5,655 bases of DNA from QVMP01 sp047974325 (GTDB lineage Bacteria > Bacteroidota > Bacteroidia > Bacteroidales > Dysgonomonadaceae), in the NCBI GenBank assembly GCA_047974325.1, contig JBKECE010000159.1, forward strand, positions 1 through 5,655. Reading direction: 5' to 3'. The position numbers were made by a program, and so were the translations under genes. The notes under the pieces were generated by a model. The model had not been told where the DNA came from, did no database searches, and saw only the letters and a list, made by a program, of their open reading frames with translations. Shown piece after piece: positions 1 through 5,580 of the stretch; within the stretch, counting starts at the first letter, position 1; each line of letters begins with the position of its first letter.

Positions 1-242
1 ACTACCTCCAACTCCAAAACTTTAAATATTTTCATCAACAATTCTGACTTCATCGAAGTTTGTCCAAGCTCGAAATTGTTTATTGTTTGAGTTGAAGTGC
101 ATACCTGCTTAGCAAGCTCGGACGGGAATCAGTCTTAAAGCCGCTTTAAGCCGCAAAATGCACGTTTTCAAATAGTTTTGTTTTTTCGCACGTCATCACA
201 AACCGCACAAAACCGCTTTGAATATGGTGTTTTTGTACCCAT
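1..242 (-). pseudogene. Probable broken XRE-type HTH gene, running off the left edge
   Basis: The stretch after the 175-aa gene has no intact ORF, but its minus strand encodes HTH-like peptide in pieces. From 122 to the window edge an open frame reads SELAKQVCTSTQTINNFELG then QTSMKSELLMKIFKVLELEV, which matches helices 2-5 of an XRE domain. It has no start codon, and a TGA closes the frame at 131-129. A different frame upstream gives RLKAALRLIP, a fitting helix 1, joined near CCCGTCC (126-120). Further upstream an ATG at 242 gives MGTKTPYSKRFCAVCDDVRK before stopping at 170-168. At least one and probably two indels are needed to join them. The HTH reading of the 3' piece is fairly strong; the 5' reconstruction is weak. 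The gene's end lies outside the window. Confidence 0.42.
134..150. repeat. 17-bp palindrome CTTAAAGC-c-GCTTTAAG
   Basis: Two perfect 8-nt arms are separated by one base, and AAGCCGC repeats directly at 138-144 and 148-154. The arms are operator-sized and lie in the stretch after the 175-aa gene, inside the presumed broken HTH gene. It lacks a following U-tract on either strand, so it is not an intrinsic terminator. It could be a binding site for an XRE-type repressor or a chance product of the local repeat; I see no matching copy elsewhere in the window. Confidence 0.35.
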
Positions 243-288
243 TCTAGCTTTGTGTGTATTCTCAAGAAGTTTAATTTCCGAACCCAAA

Positions 289-816
289 TCAACCCCTTCC
301 AACCATATCTCGATACTTTTTCAAGGTTTCAAGCATTGCATCAGCAAGCTGAATGTTGTAATCTGCATTTTCTTTTGTCATCGACATGAGCATGGCATTA
401 TAATTGCTCTTCGCTCGCTCGATGGTTACTTCTTGGAAAAGGATTTGATTGTCAATTCCGAAATCCTTATGAGGTGTTTTATTTGCTTCCCCATGGAGAT
501 AGGCTTTCAAGCCTCTTTTTAAAAGAGATTGAACCTTAGGTATGTGCTTTGGATTGTTTTCATCGAATGAAAACAAAAACTCTTCGATAAGCAAAACAAC
601 ACCTCCAGTGTTTAGCTTCTTGCTTACGTGTACAAAGTGGGAGTTAGCAACTTTGTTCTTTTCCTCGATGAATTTCTGATAAACATTATCATCGAAGAAA
701 TATATTCCTTTAGCAATAAAGCCACAAGTCTGATGCGTGCATAGCACAAAGTCGTAAGGATAAGCATTGCGACTTCGGTCGATGAGGAATAAAGGGTAAA
801 GTCTTTTTTCTGCCAT
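289..816 (-). CDS. Unrecognised 175-aa protein, last gene of the coupled chain
   Basis: The ATG at 816 follows the HTH gene's stop by 3 nt and the gene ends in TGA at 289. I cannot assign a family. The first half looks like a beta-rich globular domain: LYPLFLIDRSRNAYPYDFVL (6-25), then CGFIAKGIYFFDD (31-43), then GGVVLLIEEFLFSF (71-84). The second half is helical and charged, with KVQSLLKRGLKAYLH (94-108) and a final long helix from about 129 to 170. The hydrophobic stretches are too short and broken for membrane segments and there is no signal peptide. Its position after a HipB-style HTH protein suggests a two-gene unit such as a toxin-antitoxin pair. However, I see no HipA, RelE, MazF or other toxin signature, so this remains a weak contextual idea. 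Confidence 0.85.
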   Translation of the reverse strand: MAEKRLYPLFLIDRSRNAYPYDFVLCTHQTCGFIAKGIYFFDDNVYQKFIEEKNKVANSHFVHVSKKLNTGGVVLLIEEFLFSFDENNPKHIPKVQSLLKRGLKAYLHGEANKTPHKDFGIDNQILFQEVTIERAKSNYNAMLMSMTKENADYNIQLADAMLETLKKYRDMVGRG

Positions 817-819
817 ATT

Positions 820-1021
820 TTATATTTTGAGATTTTTTTTGGGAACTATTTTAAGGTTAAGTTCTGTTAGTATCTTCGATAAAGTTTCAGAGTTTATTGT
901 CCGCTGCCCAGTTTCAAACGAGCAAATAGTTGATTTGTTCACTCCGACTTTTTCTGCCAAGTCAGATTGGGTTAACTTTTGTTTTTTTGCGTTCAGCAAA
1001 AATAATTTCGTGTAGCTCCAT
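820..1021 (-). pseudogene. XRE-family HTH protein split by a +1 frameshift (66 aa if repaired)
   Basis: The ATG at 1021 lies 1 nt after the stop of the IbrB-like gene and the TAA at 822-820 lies 3 nt before the next ATG, so the gene fills its slot. Its 202 nt are one base over 67 codons. The ATG frame gives MELHEIIFAERKK and then stops at 964-962. The frame one base later gives QKLTQSDLAEKVGVNKSTIC and then SFETGQRTINSETLSKILTE to the end, a clear Cro/C1-type helix-turn-helix of HipB style. The shift falls in an A7 tract (988-982 on the minus strand); six A's would give an unbroken ERKKQKLTQ. It may be an assembly homopolymer error, a real mutation, or rescued by polymerase slippage on the tract. 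A TTG at 999 could also start the HTH frame directly (59 aa). Likely role if active: DNA-binding repressor of this cluster. Confidence 0.78.
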
Positions 1022-1022
1022 G

Positions 1023-1523
1023 TTATTTTCGTATTTGGGTGAAATTTCCATCTGCAAAAAGGCTTGCTAAGCCACTGAGTTGCTTTAAGCGAAGCAGCTC
1101 ATCAGCATCCATGCCGATGTTTTTTAATATCCATGCATCACTCATGCCTGCATCGACAAGCTCCGACACAATATTAGTCATTAATTCAATATCATGTGTG
1201 CCACGAGCTCGATTGTGCCGAATGGTCGAAGCCATTCGGTTTGATACATCCTTTTCGATTACCACAACGGGCATCATTCCGTTTTCTCGCTCGTAAATGT
1301 CTTTATGTGTTTTCATCACCGTGTAGCGATGAAAACCGTCAACGATTTCGTATTTATCAATGTCTGCCAAGTAGTAGCATACTATTGGCATGGTATATCC
1401 ATCTTCCTTGATGGATTGATACAGCAGCTTCATCTCGGGAGGTGCAACTGCATTGGGGTTGTAGCTGTTTGCCTGAATCTTATCAAATGGCACAGCTTGC
1501 ACATTATACACAGGTGATTTCAT
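1023..1523 (-). CDS. IbrB-like ParB/Srx-domain protein
   Basis: The ATG at 1523 overlaps the stop of the IbrA-like gene (ATGA), a tight pairing that supports joint function. The N-terminal part has the ParB/sulfiredoxin-fold signature: a PFDKIQANSYNPN strand-loop (12-24), a helix EMKLLYQSIKEDGYTMPIV (30-48), then YEIVDGFHRYTVM (58-70) with the DGxHR nucleotide-binding motif. HNRARGTHD (103-111) follows, the usual link to the helical part, and residues 112-150 look like a small helical or HTH-like segment (LVDAGMSDAWILKNIGMDAD). At 166 aa it is far shorter than chromosomal ParB and no ParA is nearby, so a plasmid-partition role is unlikely. ParB/Srx folds bind CTP or ATP, and some act as nucleases or bind DNA. 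IbrB-like partner or transcriptional cofactor is the best call. Confidence 0.9.
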   Translation of the reverse strand: MKSPVYNVQAVPFDKIQANSYNPNAVAPPEMKLLYQSIKEDGYTMPIVCYYLADIDKYEIVDGFHRYTVMKTHKDIYERENGMMPVVVIEKDVSNRMASTIRHNRARGTHDIELMTNIVSELVDAGMSDAWILKNIGMDADELLRLKQLSGLASLFADGNFTQIRK

Positions 1524-2800
1524 AATATGTTGTTATATTTTTCGACTACATTTTTTCGTTTGATTAGCTCATTTTTTGTTTGAGAGAATCCCATATACTT
1601 GCACAGGTGATCATTTTTCATGATGCAGATGCACATTCGCTTGAATGTTGGAATTTCTTTAAATTCAGATATATCAATATCATCTTGATATGCCATGCGC
1701 ACGGGCTTCTTTTCTGTTTTGTAATTGGTCGTTTCGGATATTGAAATATCAATGTTTCTATCTTTCAATTTCTGAATAGTTTCCTCCGAAAGAACGCCAC
1801 CTTTTTCTTTCCAAAACTTGATGCTAGTTGCGAGCTTTGATAGATAATTCTCTTTGGTTTTGATTGGCAAGGTGTCGAGTAGAAAGTACATATAGCTTTC
1901 CCATGTGTGGTTCTTGGGCAGCTTGATGGACTTCCAGCCCATAGCTGTTGTTCCTCCATAGATGGCTGAAAAGTTCACCCCATCGACACGCCCAACCATC
2001 TTTGCCCAATTGTTGGGGTCGATAGCCTTATAGAGCTTTAGGCTATCAATGGCGCAATCGTTGAATGGACTTGCTACTCGCATCTTATCTATGGTCAAGC
2101 CTGCCTTGTAATACAAATCATACAATTCATTGTATTGCCACTTAAATCGACCATTAGCCACCCAAACGTCTTTGGCTCGCCAATCAAATATTGGATAAGC
2201 ATTACAGGTATCATTGGTAAACTTCCGTGTCCATGATTTACGCTTCCACTTGTTGATGTTTCTGTCGGCATAGATGGCTCGCCATCGGTTCAGACTTTCA
2301 TCGGCACGAATGCCAACTAAGCAACAGGTCTTTTCTGCGCCCTTATGGCTATGATACCAGCCTAAGAAAGCTTCTTGAAAGTCGTAATCCCACATTCCTT
2401 TTTGAAAGAAATCAAATTGATGATTATCTTCAGTGATGGCATAAGCAGGAGCATCTCGCACCCAAATATCGCGTTTGTCTGCATCCCACGGAATCCAATG
2501 ATTGTCATTCATTGAAGTGGCACATTGAGCCGATATGGGCAAACAGATATGATATACATCGAGTATGTCACTATTCTTGGTTAATTCATCGAACACATAA
2601 TCTGTGGTCATTTGGTATTGTGCTTCATAGTCGATATGAAACACACCGAGTTTTCGGTCAAGATTATTCTTCCTAATATACTCAATACAGAGATTGAGCA
2701 GTATACCACTGTCTTTCCCTCCAGAGAAAGACACATACACATTGTCAAACTCTGCAAAGATGTAATCTAGCCTTTCTATTGCAGCATCATAAACATTCAT
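1520..2800 (-). CDS. IbrA-like phosphoadenosine phosphosulfate reductase-family protein
   Basis: This is a PP-loop ATP-pyrophosphatase of the PAPS reductase/DndC superfamily, of the longer IbrA-like type with a DUF3440-like C-terminal part. The PP-loop is SGGKDS (26-31) inside VYVSFSGGKDSGILLNL. A Cys pair at 159-160 precedes GIRADESLNRWRAI (163-176), the family's second signature. PIFDWRAKDVW (203-213) follows, then a helical part with IYGGTTAMGWK (280-290). The extreme end KRMCICIMKNDHLCKYMGF (387-405) carries three more cysteines. Such enzymes adenylate substrates in sulfur-transfer or reduction chemistry, but the substrate of IbrA-type proteins is not established as far as I know. In E. 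coli IbrA and IbrB were described as regulators of immunoglobulin-binding proteins. Here too an IbrB-like gene follows directly, through an ATGA overlap, and the pair sits beside a helicase. Length (426 aa) is normal and all core motifs are intact. Confidence 0.92.
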   Translation of the reverse strand: MNVYDAAIERLDYIFAEFDNVYVSFSGGKDSGILLNLCIEYIRKNNLDRKLGVFHIDYEAQYQMTTDYVFDELTKNSDILDVYHICLPISAQCATSMNDNHWIPWDADKRDIWVRDAPAYAITEDNHQFDFFQKGMWDYDFQEAFLGWYHSHKGAEKTCCLVGIRADESLNRWRAIYADRNINKWKRKSWTRKFTNDTCNAYPIFDWRAKDVWVANGRFKWQYNELYDLYYKAGLTIDKMRVASPFNDCAIDSLKLYKAIDPNNWAKMVGRVDGVNFSAIYGGTTAMGWKSIKLPKNHTWESYMYFLLDTLPIKTKENYLSKLATSIKFWKEKGGVLSEETIQKLKDRNIDISISETTNYKTEKKPVRMAYQDDIDISEFKEIPTFKRMCICIMKNDHLCKYMGFSQTKNELIKRKNVVEKYNNIL

Positions 2801-3013
2801 TGTTCGTCTTTCATTAGTAAATCAAAATCACTCGTTTTGTCAATGTAATATCTGCCTTCTTTCGTGCAGTATATTATTTTCTTATTCTCGATAATTGCAA
2901 CGATAGGGAAGTTTGCACTATCCCTATCGAAAAGCAATATTTTGGCTTCTTTGCTTGAGCGAATCCTTACAGGTTCGCCCAGCCTTTGCCTTTTGAATGC
3001 TGAATTTACTCAT
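2797..3013 (-). pseudogene. Small phage-type gene split by a +1 frameshift (71 aa if repaired)
   Basis: The ATG at 3013 overlaps the helicase stop (ATGA), and the TGA at 2799-2797 overlaps the next gene's ATG (ATGA), so a gene is expected exactly here. The span of 217 nt is one base more than 72 codons. From the ATG the frame begins MSKFSIQKAKAG, then goes out of register and stops at 2926-2924 after 29 codons. The frame one base later continues GEPVRIRSSKEAKILLFDRD and on through SANFPIVAIIENKKIIYC to ...MKDEQ. Removing one base in the GGGC at 2980-2977 joins the two as KAG-EPVRIR, giving 71 aa. The repaired protein resembles small conserved phage proteins with a 'KAKAG.PV..R.G..A.IL.FDR....PIVA.IE' pattern, function unknown to me. 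An extra base from assembly error, real decay, or programmed +1 shifting are all possible. Confidence 0.72.
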
Positions 3014-4218
3014 AAGTCTTTTTTTATTTCAGTGATGGCTTTCATTTTGAAGTATTCTATCATATTTACTTTCTCTCTAATATTTTTATCAATCAAACTT
3101 TCCAAACCGACATCGCCAGTCAGGTCTAAATACTTGCAATCCTCTTTTTGCCCTGTGCGATAGGTTCTGTTTCCGCTTTGATTGCGCAAAGCCCAATCAA
3201 ATGTTTTATCGAAATAAACCGTGCTGTTATACTCTTGGAGATTTAATCCAAATGAATGCTTCTGATAGCTCAAAACCTTAGCTTTGGGGTATCTTTCCGA
3301 ACACTCTCGCTGACTTCTAATGAACTTGCAGAAAATAATTGTCGTGGCTTGGTCGTGGTTCTCAAACCACGCATCAAGCACTTCAAATTTATTGGGTGTG
3401 CAGCAATATGAATGCTGCATCTTTTGAGTCATTGACAAAAAGAAATTGCCATTGCCATGTAGGAGGTATTCATTTTCCAGCATGTGCTGTTTGATGCTTG
3501 CATATTCGGCATGGTCGTATTCGTCCAGTCGGTATTTCAATTCAGAATATCTCGTTTCGACATCTAAAGATAGGTCGCACTCATATATAAAGTCGTCTAT
3601 CAGGGAGTGAAGATAGTCGATATTTTCGTACCCTGTGATATATTCTTTTGAAAAACTTCTTCTTCCATGCTTATATGTAACTGTTTGATATTTACAAAAT
3701 GTATTTTTAAATTCGGCAATATCCATATTTAATATTTGGGGCGAAAGAAACTCCATTTGAGCCCAAAGGTCTAGTAAATTCCTACTTAACGGTGTGCCAT
3801 TGAGTATTAATTTATATTCTGTTTTCTTTGATATTTCCAAAGCTCTATTAGTTCTTTGAGCAGAAATGTTTTTAATCTTGATGCTTTCGTCAATCACAAC
3901 GCACGGGGTTTTTGCCTTTCCAATAATCGCCAATGTTTCAAGATATATGCGGTCGCTTTGACCGATACTTTCAATGCCTACATAGTGGGCGTTGCATTTA
4001 AAACCGCCCCATTTATGAATCTCGTTTTTGACGCATTCAGAACCATCTCGAATAGTTCCAAGTGGAGCAATCCACAGAACTAAATCAATACCGGGTATCG
4101 AGTTTACAAGCTCAAGAGCTACCCTTGTCTTGCCTGTTCCAGCCTCCATGAAAAGCGCACCAACTTTTTTGTTGATGAGCTTTTCTTTGGCTGATAACTG
4201 TTGAGATAATAAATCCAT
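3010..4218 (-). CDS. SNF2/superfamily 2 DNA helicase-like ATPase (phage type)
   Basis: This is an ATP-dependent DNA translocase of superfamily 2, SNF2-like, without extra domains. Motifs by residue: a Q-like start (SQQLSAKEKL, 5-14); Walker A EAGTGKT (25-31); a Walker B variant VVIDES (107-112) followed by KIKN, in place of DEAH; motif III LNGTP (139-143) followed by the usual LLDLWAQMEFL; motif V region SFGLNLQ...VYFD (322-337); and motif VI as NRTYRTGQ (350-357), matching the SNF2 GR.YR.GQ pattern except for N at the Gly position. At 402 aa it is a minimal two-lobe core, shorter than cellular SNF2 proteins. The upstream stop overlaps the ATG (TAATG), and its TGA overlaps the start of the next small gene (ATGA). 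It probably remodels or translocates on DNA for the module that follows. Replication or recombination roles are equally possible. Confidence 0.93.
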   Translation of the reverse strand: MDLLSQQLSAKEKLINKKVGALFMEAGTGKTRVALELVNSIPGIDLVLWIAPLGTIRDGSECVKNEIHKWGGFKCNAHYVGIESIGQSDRIYLETLAIIGKAKTPCVVIDESIKIKNISAQRTNRALEISKKTEYKLILNGTPLSRNLLDLWAQMEFLSPQILNMDIAEFKNTFCKYQTVTYKHGRRSFSKEYITGYENIDYLHSLIDDFIYECDLSLDVETRYSELKYRLDEYDHAEYASIKQHMLENEYLLHGNGNFFLSMTQKMQHSYCCTPNKFEVLDAWFENHDQATTIIFCKFIRSQRECSERYPKAKVLSYQKHSFGLNLQEYNSTVYFDKTFDWALRNQSGNRTYRTGQKEDCKYLDLTGDVGLESLIDKNIREKVNMIEYFKMKAITEIKKDL

Positions 4219-4649
4219 TAGTAGTCATTTGGATTTACATCGTTGCAGTATGGAAACTTGACTTTTCTATATCCTTTGACAATACCTCCAAATTCTTTTC
4301 TGTATAATACAGAATTGTTTGTGAACGGAGAAAACTCTAAATCTATTTGCTTATCCCAAACGACTTGTTCATAGTCTTCCACAATAAGCCTACAAATCTC
4401 TTTTTGTAGATATGGATCGTTATAATGCGTTCCCGGAGCATCAAAGTACTTCATCCACTCCAACAGTCTTTCATTGTTTTCTGTATTCTCAAACTTCACA
4501 TAGGCATACCAGTTGTCGGTTATTGCATTGATGATTTCTGTTTCATTATATGGATCAACCTTTATCCATGTTGATTTGCCATACTTTTTTTGCTCTTCAG
4601 TGCTGCTTCCAGATACGAAAACAGCAATATTTTCTTTTGTTACTTTCAT
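4218..4649 (-). CDS. Unrecognised 143-aa acidic protein upstream of the helicase
   Basis: The ATG at 4649 overlaps the stop of the preceding gene (ATGA), and the TAA shares its last base with the helicase start (TAATG). Translation is therefore probably coupled on both sides and this start is well fixed. The sequence is rich in Asp, Glu, Asn, Trp and Tyr: for example W27 in KSTWIKVDPY, then DNWYAYVKF (45-53), LLEWMKYF (62-69), and a C-terminal KVKFPYC block followed by NDVNPNDY. It has no recognisable catalytic motif, transmembrane segment or signal peptide. Its position directly ahead of the helicase with a one-base overlap suggests a partner or accessory protein of the same module, but that is inference from context only. 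Confidence 0.85.
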   Translation of the reverse strand: MKVTKENIAVFVSGSSTEEQKKYGKSTWIKVDPYNETEIINAITDNWYAYVKFENTENNERLLEWMKYFDAPGTHYNDPYLQKEICRLIVEDYEQVVWDKQIDLEFSPFTNNSVLYRKEFGGIVKGYRKVKFPYCNDVNPNDY

Positions 4650-4984
4650 CTTTCTAAGCTTTTAATGGTACGTGGTTCGATAGGATTTTTCTTGCTTGGA
4701 TTGTGAGTTTTTACAATCTTTTTAGGTGCGTAAATTGCAACATCATTGTCGTATTCGCTATGCACCATATACGCACTCTTTTTTTTGCTGTATTGCAAAT
4801 TTTTCCGTTCTAAAATCCATTCGGAAATCCAAGCTGCATCAGATTTAGAAACATCTGAATCAATGCCAAAATATTGGCTTGCAGGAATGAGAGCTTCGCT
4901 GCCATCAAACGCTACGGCTTTGTAGCATTTGTTTGAGATTGGGTAAAATTCTGCCAATCTCACAGAATAACATTTTGTAGTCAT
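4646..4984 (-). CDS. Unrecognised 112-aa phage-type protein
   Basis: The ATG at 4984 is preceded by AGAGG with a 9-nt spacer and the gene ends in TGA, overlapping the next start in an ATGA. I do not recognise a named family. The body is compact and mixed: an N-terminal segment with AVAFDGSEALIPASQYFG (23-40) that looks like strand-turn-strand, then a likely helix with an aromatic core (DAAWISEWILERKNLQYSKK, 49-68), then a basic C-terminal tail rich in Lys and Pro (about 88-112). The tail could bind nucleic acid or be disordered. There is no signal peptide, membrane segment or catalytic motif. It is the first gene of the coupled chain that leads into the helicase, so it is probably co-expressed with it. 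Confidence 0.85.
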   Translation of the reverse strand: MTTKCYSVRLAEFYPISNKCYKAVAFDGSEALIPASQYFGIDSDVSKSDAAWISEWILERKNLQYSKKKSAYMVHSEYDNDVAIYAPKKIVKTHNPSKKNPIEPRTIKSLER

Positions 4985-5029
4985 AAAAAAGAACCTCTAT
5001 TGTATCCCCGAGGTGTGGGGATTTCGATA
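4985..5029 (-). promoter_or_regulatory. Conserved leader, copy 1, with Shine-Dalgarno of the 112-aa gene
   Basis: This 45-nt gap carries the same two blocks as the leader at 5537-5580: AACCTCTATT at 4992-5001 and CCCGAGGTGTGGGGATT at 5007-5023. On the minus strand AGAGG (4998-4994) stands 9 nt before the ATG at 4984, identical spacing to the other copy. The sequence between the blocks and between the ribosome-binding site and ATG has diverged, so the two blocks look selected or recently copied. The similarity continues into the 3' coding ends of the two upstream paralogues, which fits a tandem duplication. A common regulatory RNA or protein-binding element is plausible. Confidence 0.55.
5004..5022 (-). 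other. Hairpin with anti-Shine-Dalgarno-like loop
   Basis: ATCCCC (5004-5009) and GGGGAT (5017-5022) form a perfect 6-bp stem around a 7-nt loop. In the transcript the loop reads ACACCUC. Its ACCUC is complementary to GAGGU of the ribosome-binding site some 12 nt downstream and resembles the CACCUC of the 16S rRNA 3' tail. It has no U-tract after it, so it is not a standard intrinsic terminator. A loop-to-ribosome-binding-site interaction that limits translation of the 112-aa gene is inference. Confidence 0.45.
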
Positions 5030-5536
5030 TTAAAAAATAGCTACTTCTTTTTCTGTTTGGTAGCCGCTAAATCCTAGTGCTTTTATTTCTGCAACCAGTC
5101 TGTGTTGGTTCTCGAAATCAGAAATATCTTGAAATTGACGCTTTGAAATGTAAAATTCAAGTTCTTTTGCTCGCATTTTCAATGTTTTATTAGCAAAATT
5201 GAGGAACATTTTTCTTTTACTTCTAGTATCTGCATTTTCAGCATGATTTAAATATGACTGATATTCGCTAGCTACTGTTTCTGATATGTAGTTCTTAAAT
5301 GCATCTAACATGATGTAGTTTGCTTGCATATCGAATAATTGTGATTCATCTATTTCATCAACCTCTAGTGTGCATTCTTCTATTATATCTCCTTTTTTAT
5401 TGTAAAGGTATTTATAGTTTTCTGCATATTCCATTGTTTTTGAGTAGAACTTAATTCGGTTTGGATTCTTCTCTTTCCCTGTCGTATTGAATATTCTTGA
5501 AGCTCTGTTTTTGCAGTTGTATCTATAAACTTTCAT
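5030..5536 (-). CDS. Unrecognised 168-aa protein, possible ADP-ribosyltransferase-like fold
   Basis: The ATG at 5536 has AGAGG 9 nt upstream and the gene ends in TAA at 5030. No family is certain. The layout resembles small ART-like or DUF3990-like folds. An arginine sits in the first strand (VYRYN, R5). A FYS-K-T segment at residues 30-34 is followed by A38 and Y41, like the 'FY-T...A..Y' block. An alternating strand lies at 51-60 (IIEECTLEVD). A long charged helical middle covers about 75-135. The end has GFSGY then TEKEVAIF (155-168), where E162 or E164 could be the catalytic Glu. This would be an R-S-E arrangement, but it is pattern matching by eye. There is no signal peptide or membrane segment. 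A paralogue lies directly upstream. If it is an ART, a phage protein modifying host targets would be a natural role; equally it may be an inactive or unrelated fold. Confidence 0.85.
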   Translation of the reverse strand: MKVYRYNCKNRASRIFNTTGKEKNPNRIKFYSKTMEYAENYKYLYNKKGDIIEECTLEVDEIDESQLFDMQANYIMLDAFKNYISETVASEYQSYLNHAENADTRSKRKMFLNFANKTLKMRAKELEFYISKRQFQDISDFENQHRLVAEIKALGFSGYQTEKEVAIF

Positions 5537-5580
5537 CTTATTAAACCTCTATTCAAGCCCGAGGTGTGGGGATTCTAATA
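5537..5580 (-). promoter_or_regulatory. Conserved leader, copy 2, with Shine-Dalgarno of the 168-aa gene
   Basis: This 44-nt gap between two paralogous genes shares two blocks with the gap at 4985-5029. On the plus strand they are AACCTCTATT (5544-5553) and CCCGAGGTGTGGGGATT (5558-5574). On the transcribed strand the first block gives an AGAGG ribosome-binding site (5550-5546) with a 9-nt spacer to the ATG at 5536. The second block carries ACACCTC, whose ACCTC can pair with GAGGT of the ribosome-binding site. The flanking stem is weaker than in the other copy: CCC/GGG pairs, then a C-C mismatch. No promoter boxes are convincing, so I read this as a translational or RNA-level element. Confidence 0.55.

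Noticed and set aside
155..205. Bacteroidetes-type promoter (TTTG ... TAnnTTTG) on the minus strand after the 175-aa gene
   Set aside because: A TTTG and an ACTATTTG about 22 nt apart are present, but the -7 element lacks the TA at the right position. The match is too weak to report.
231..288. Intrinsic terminator after the 175-aa gene
   Set aside because: No GC-rich stem followed by a U-tract is visible on the minus strand; only weak 3-4 bp pairings occur.
178..522. Plus-strand ORF of 114 codons
   Set aside because: It lies mostly opposite the 175-aa minus-strand gene, has no recognisable protein pattern, and all supported genes run on the minus strand.
827..1015. Plus-strand ORF of 62 codons
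   Set aside because: It is antisense to the frameshifted HTH gene, whose minus-strand reading gives a clear XRE pattern.
1023..1523. ParB as a plasmid partition protein
   Set aside because: There is no ParA or centromere-like repeat, the protein is only 166 aa, and it is fused by ATGA overlap to a PAPS-reductase-like gene, as in IbrA/IbrB pairs.
1765..2009. Alternative minus-strand ORFs of 61 and 64 codons inside the IbrA-like gene
   Set aside because: They are shifted frames inside an intact 426-codon gene with all family motifs and show no independent signal.
2864..3163. Plus-strand ORF of 99 codons, rich in hydrophobic residues
   Set aside because: It is antisense to the small frameshifted gene and the helicase C-terminus. 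The hydrophobic look comes from reading AT-rich coding sequence backwards.
4992..5574. Two repeats of CCCGAGGTGTGGGGATT considered as CRISPR repeats
   Set aside because: There are only two copies about 551 bp apart with a full gene between them, and each precedes a start codon at fixed spacing. This is a leader motif, not an array.
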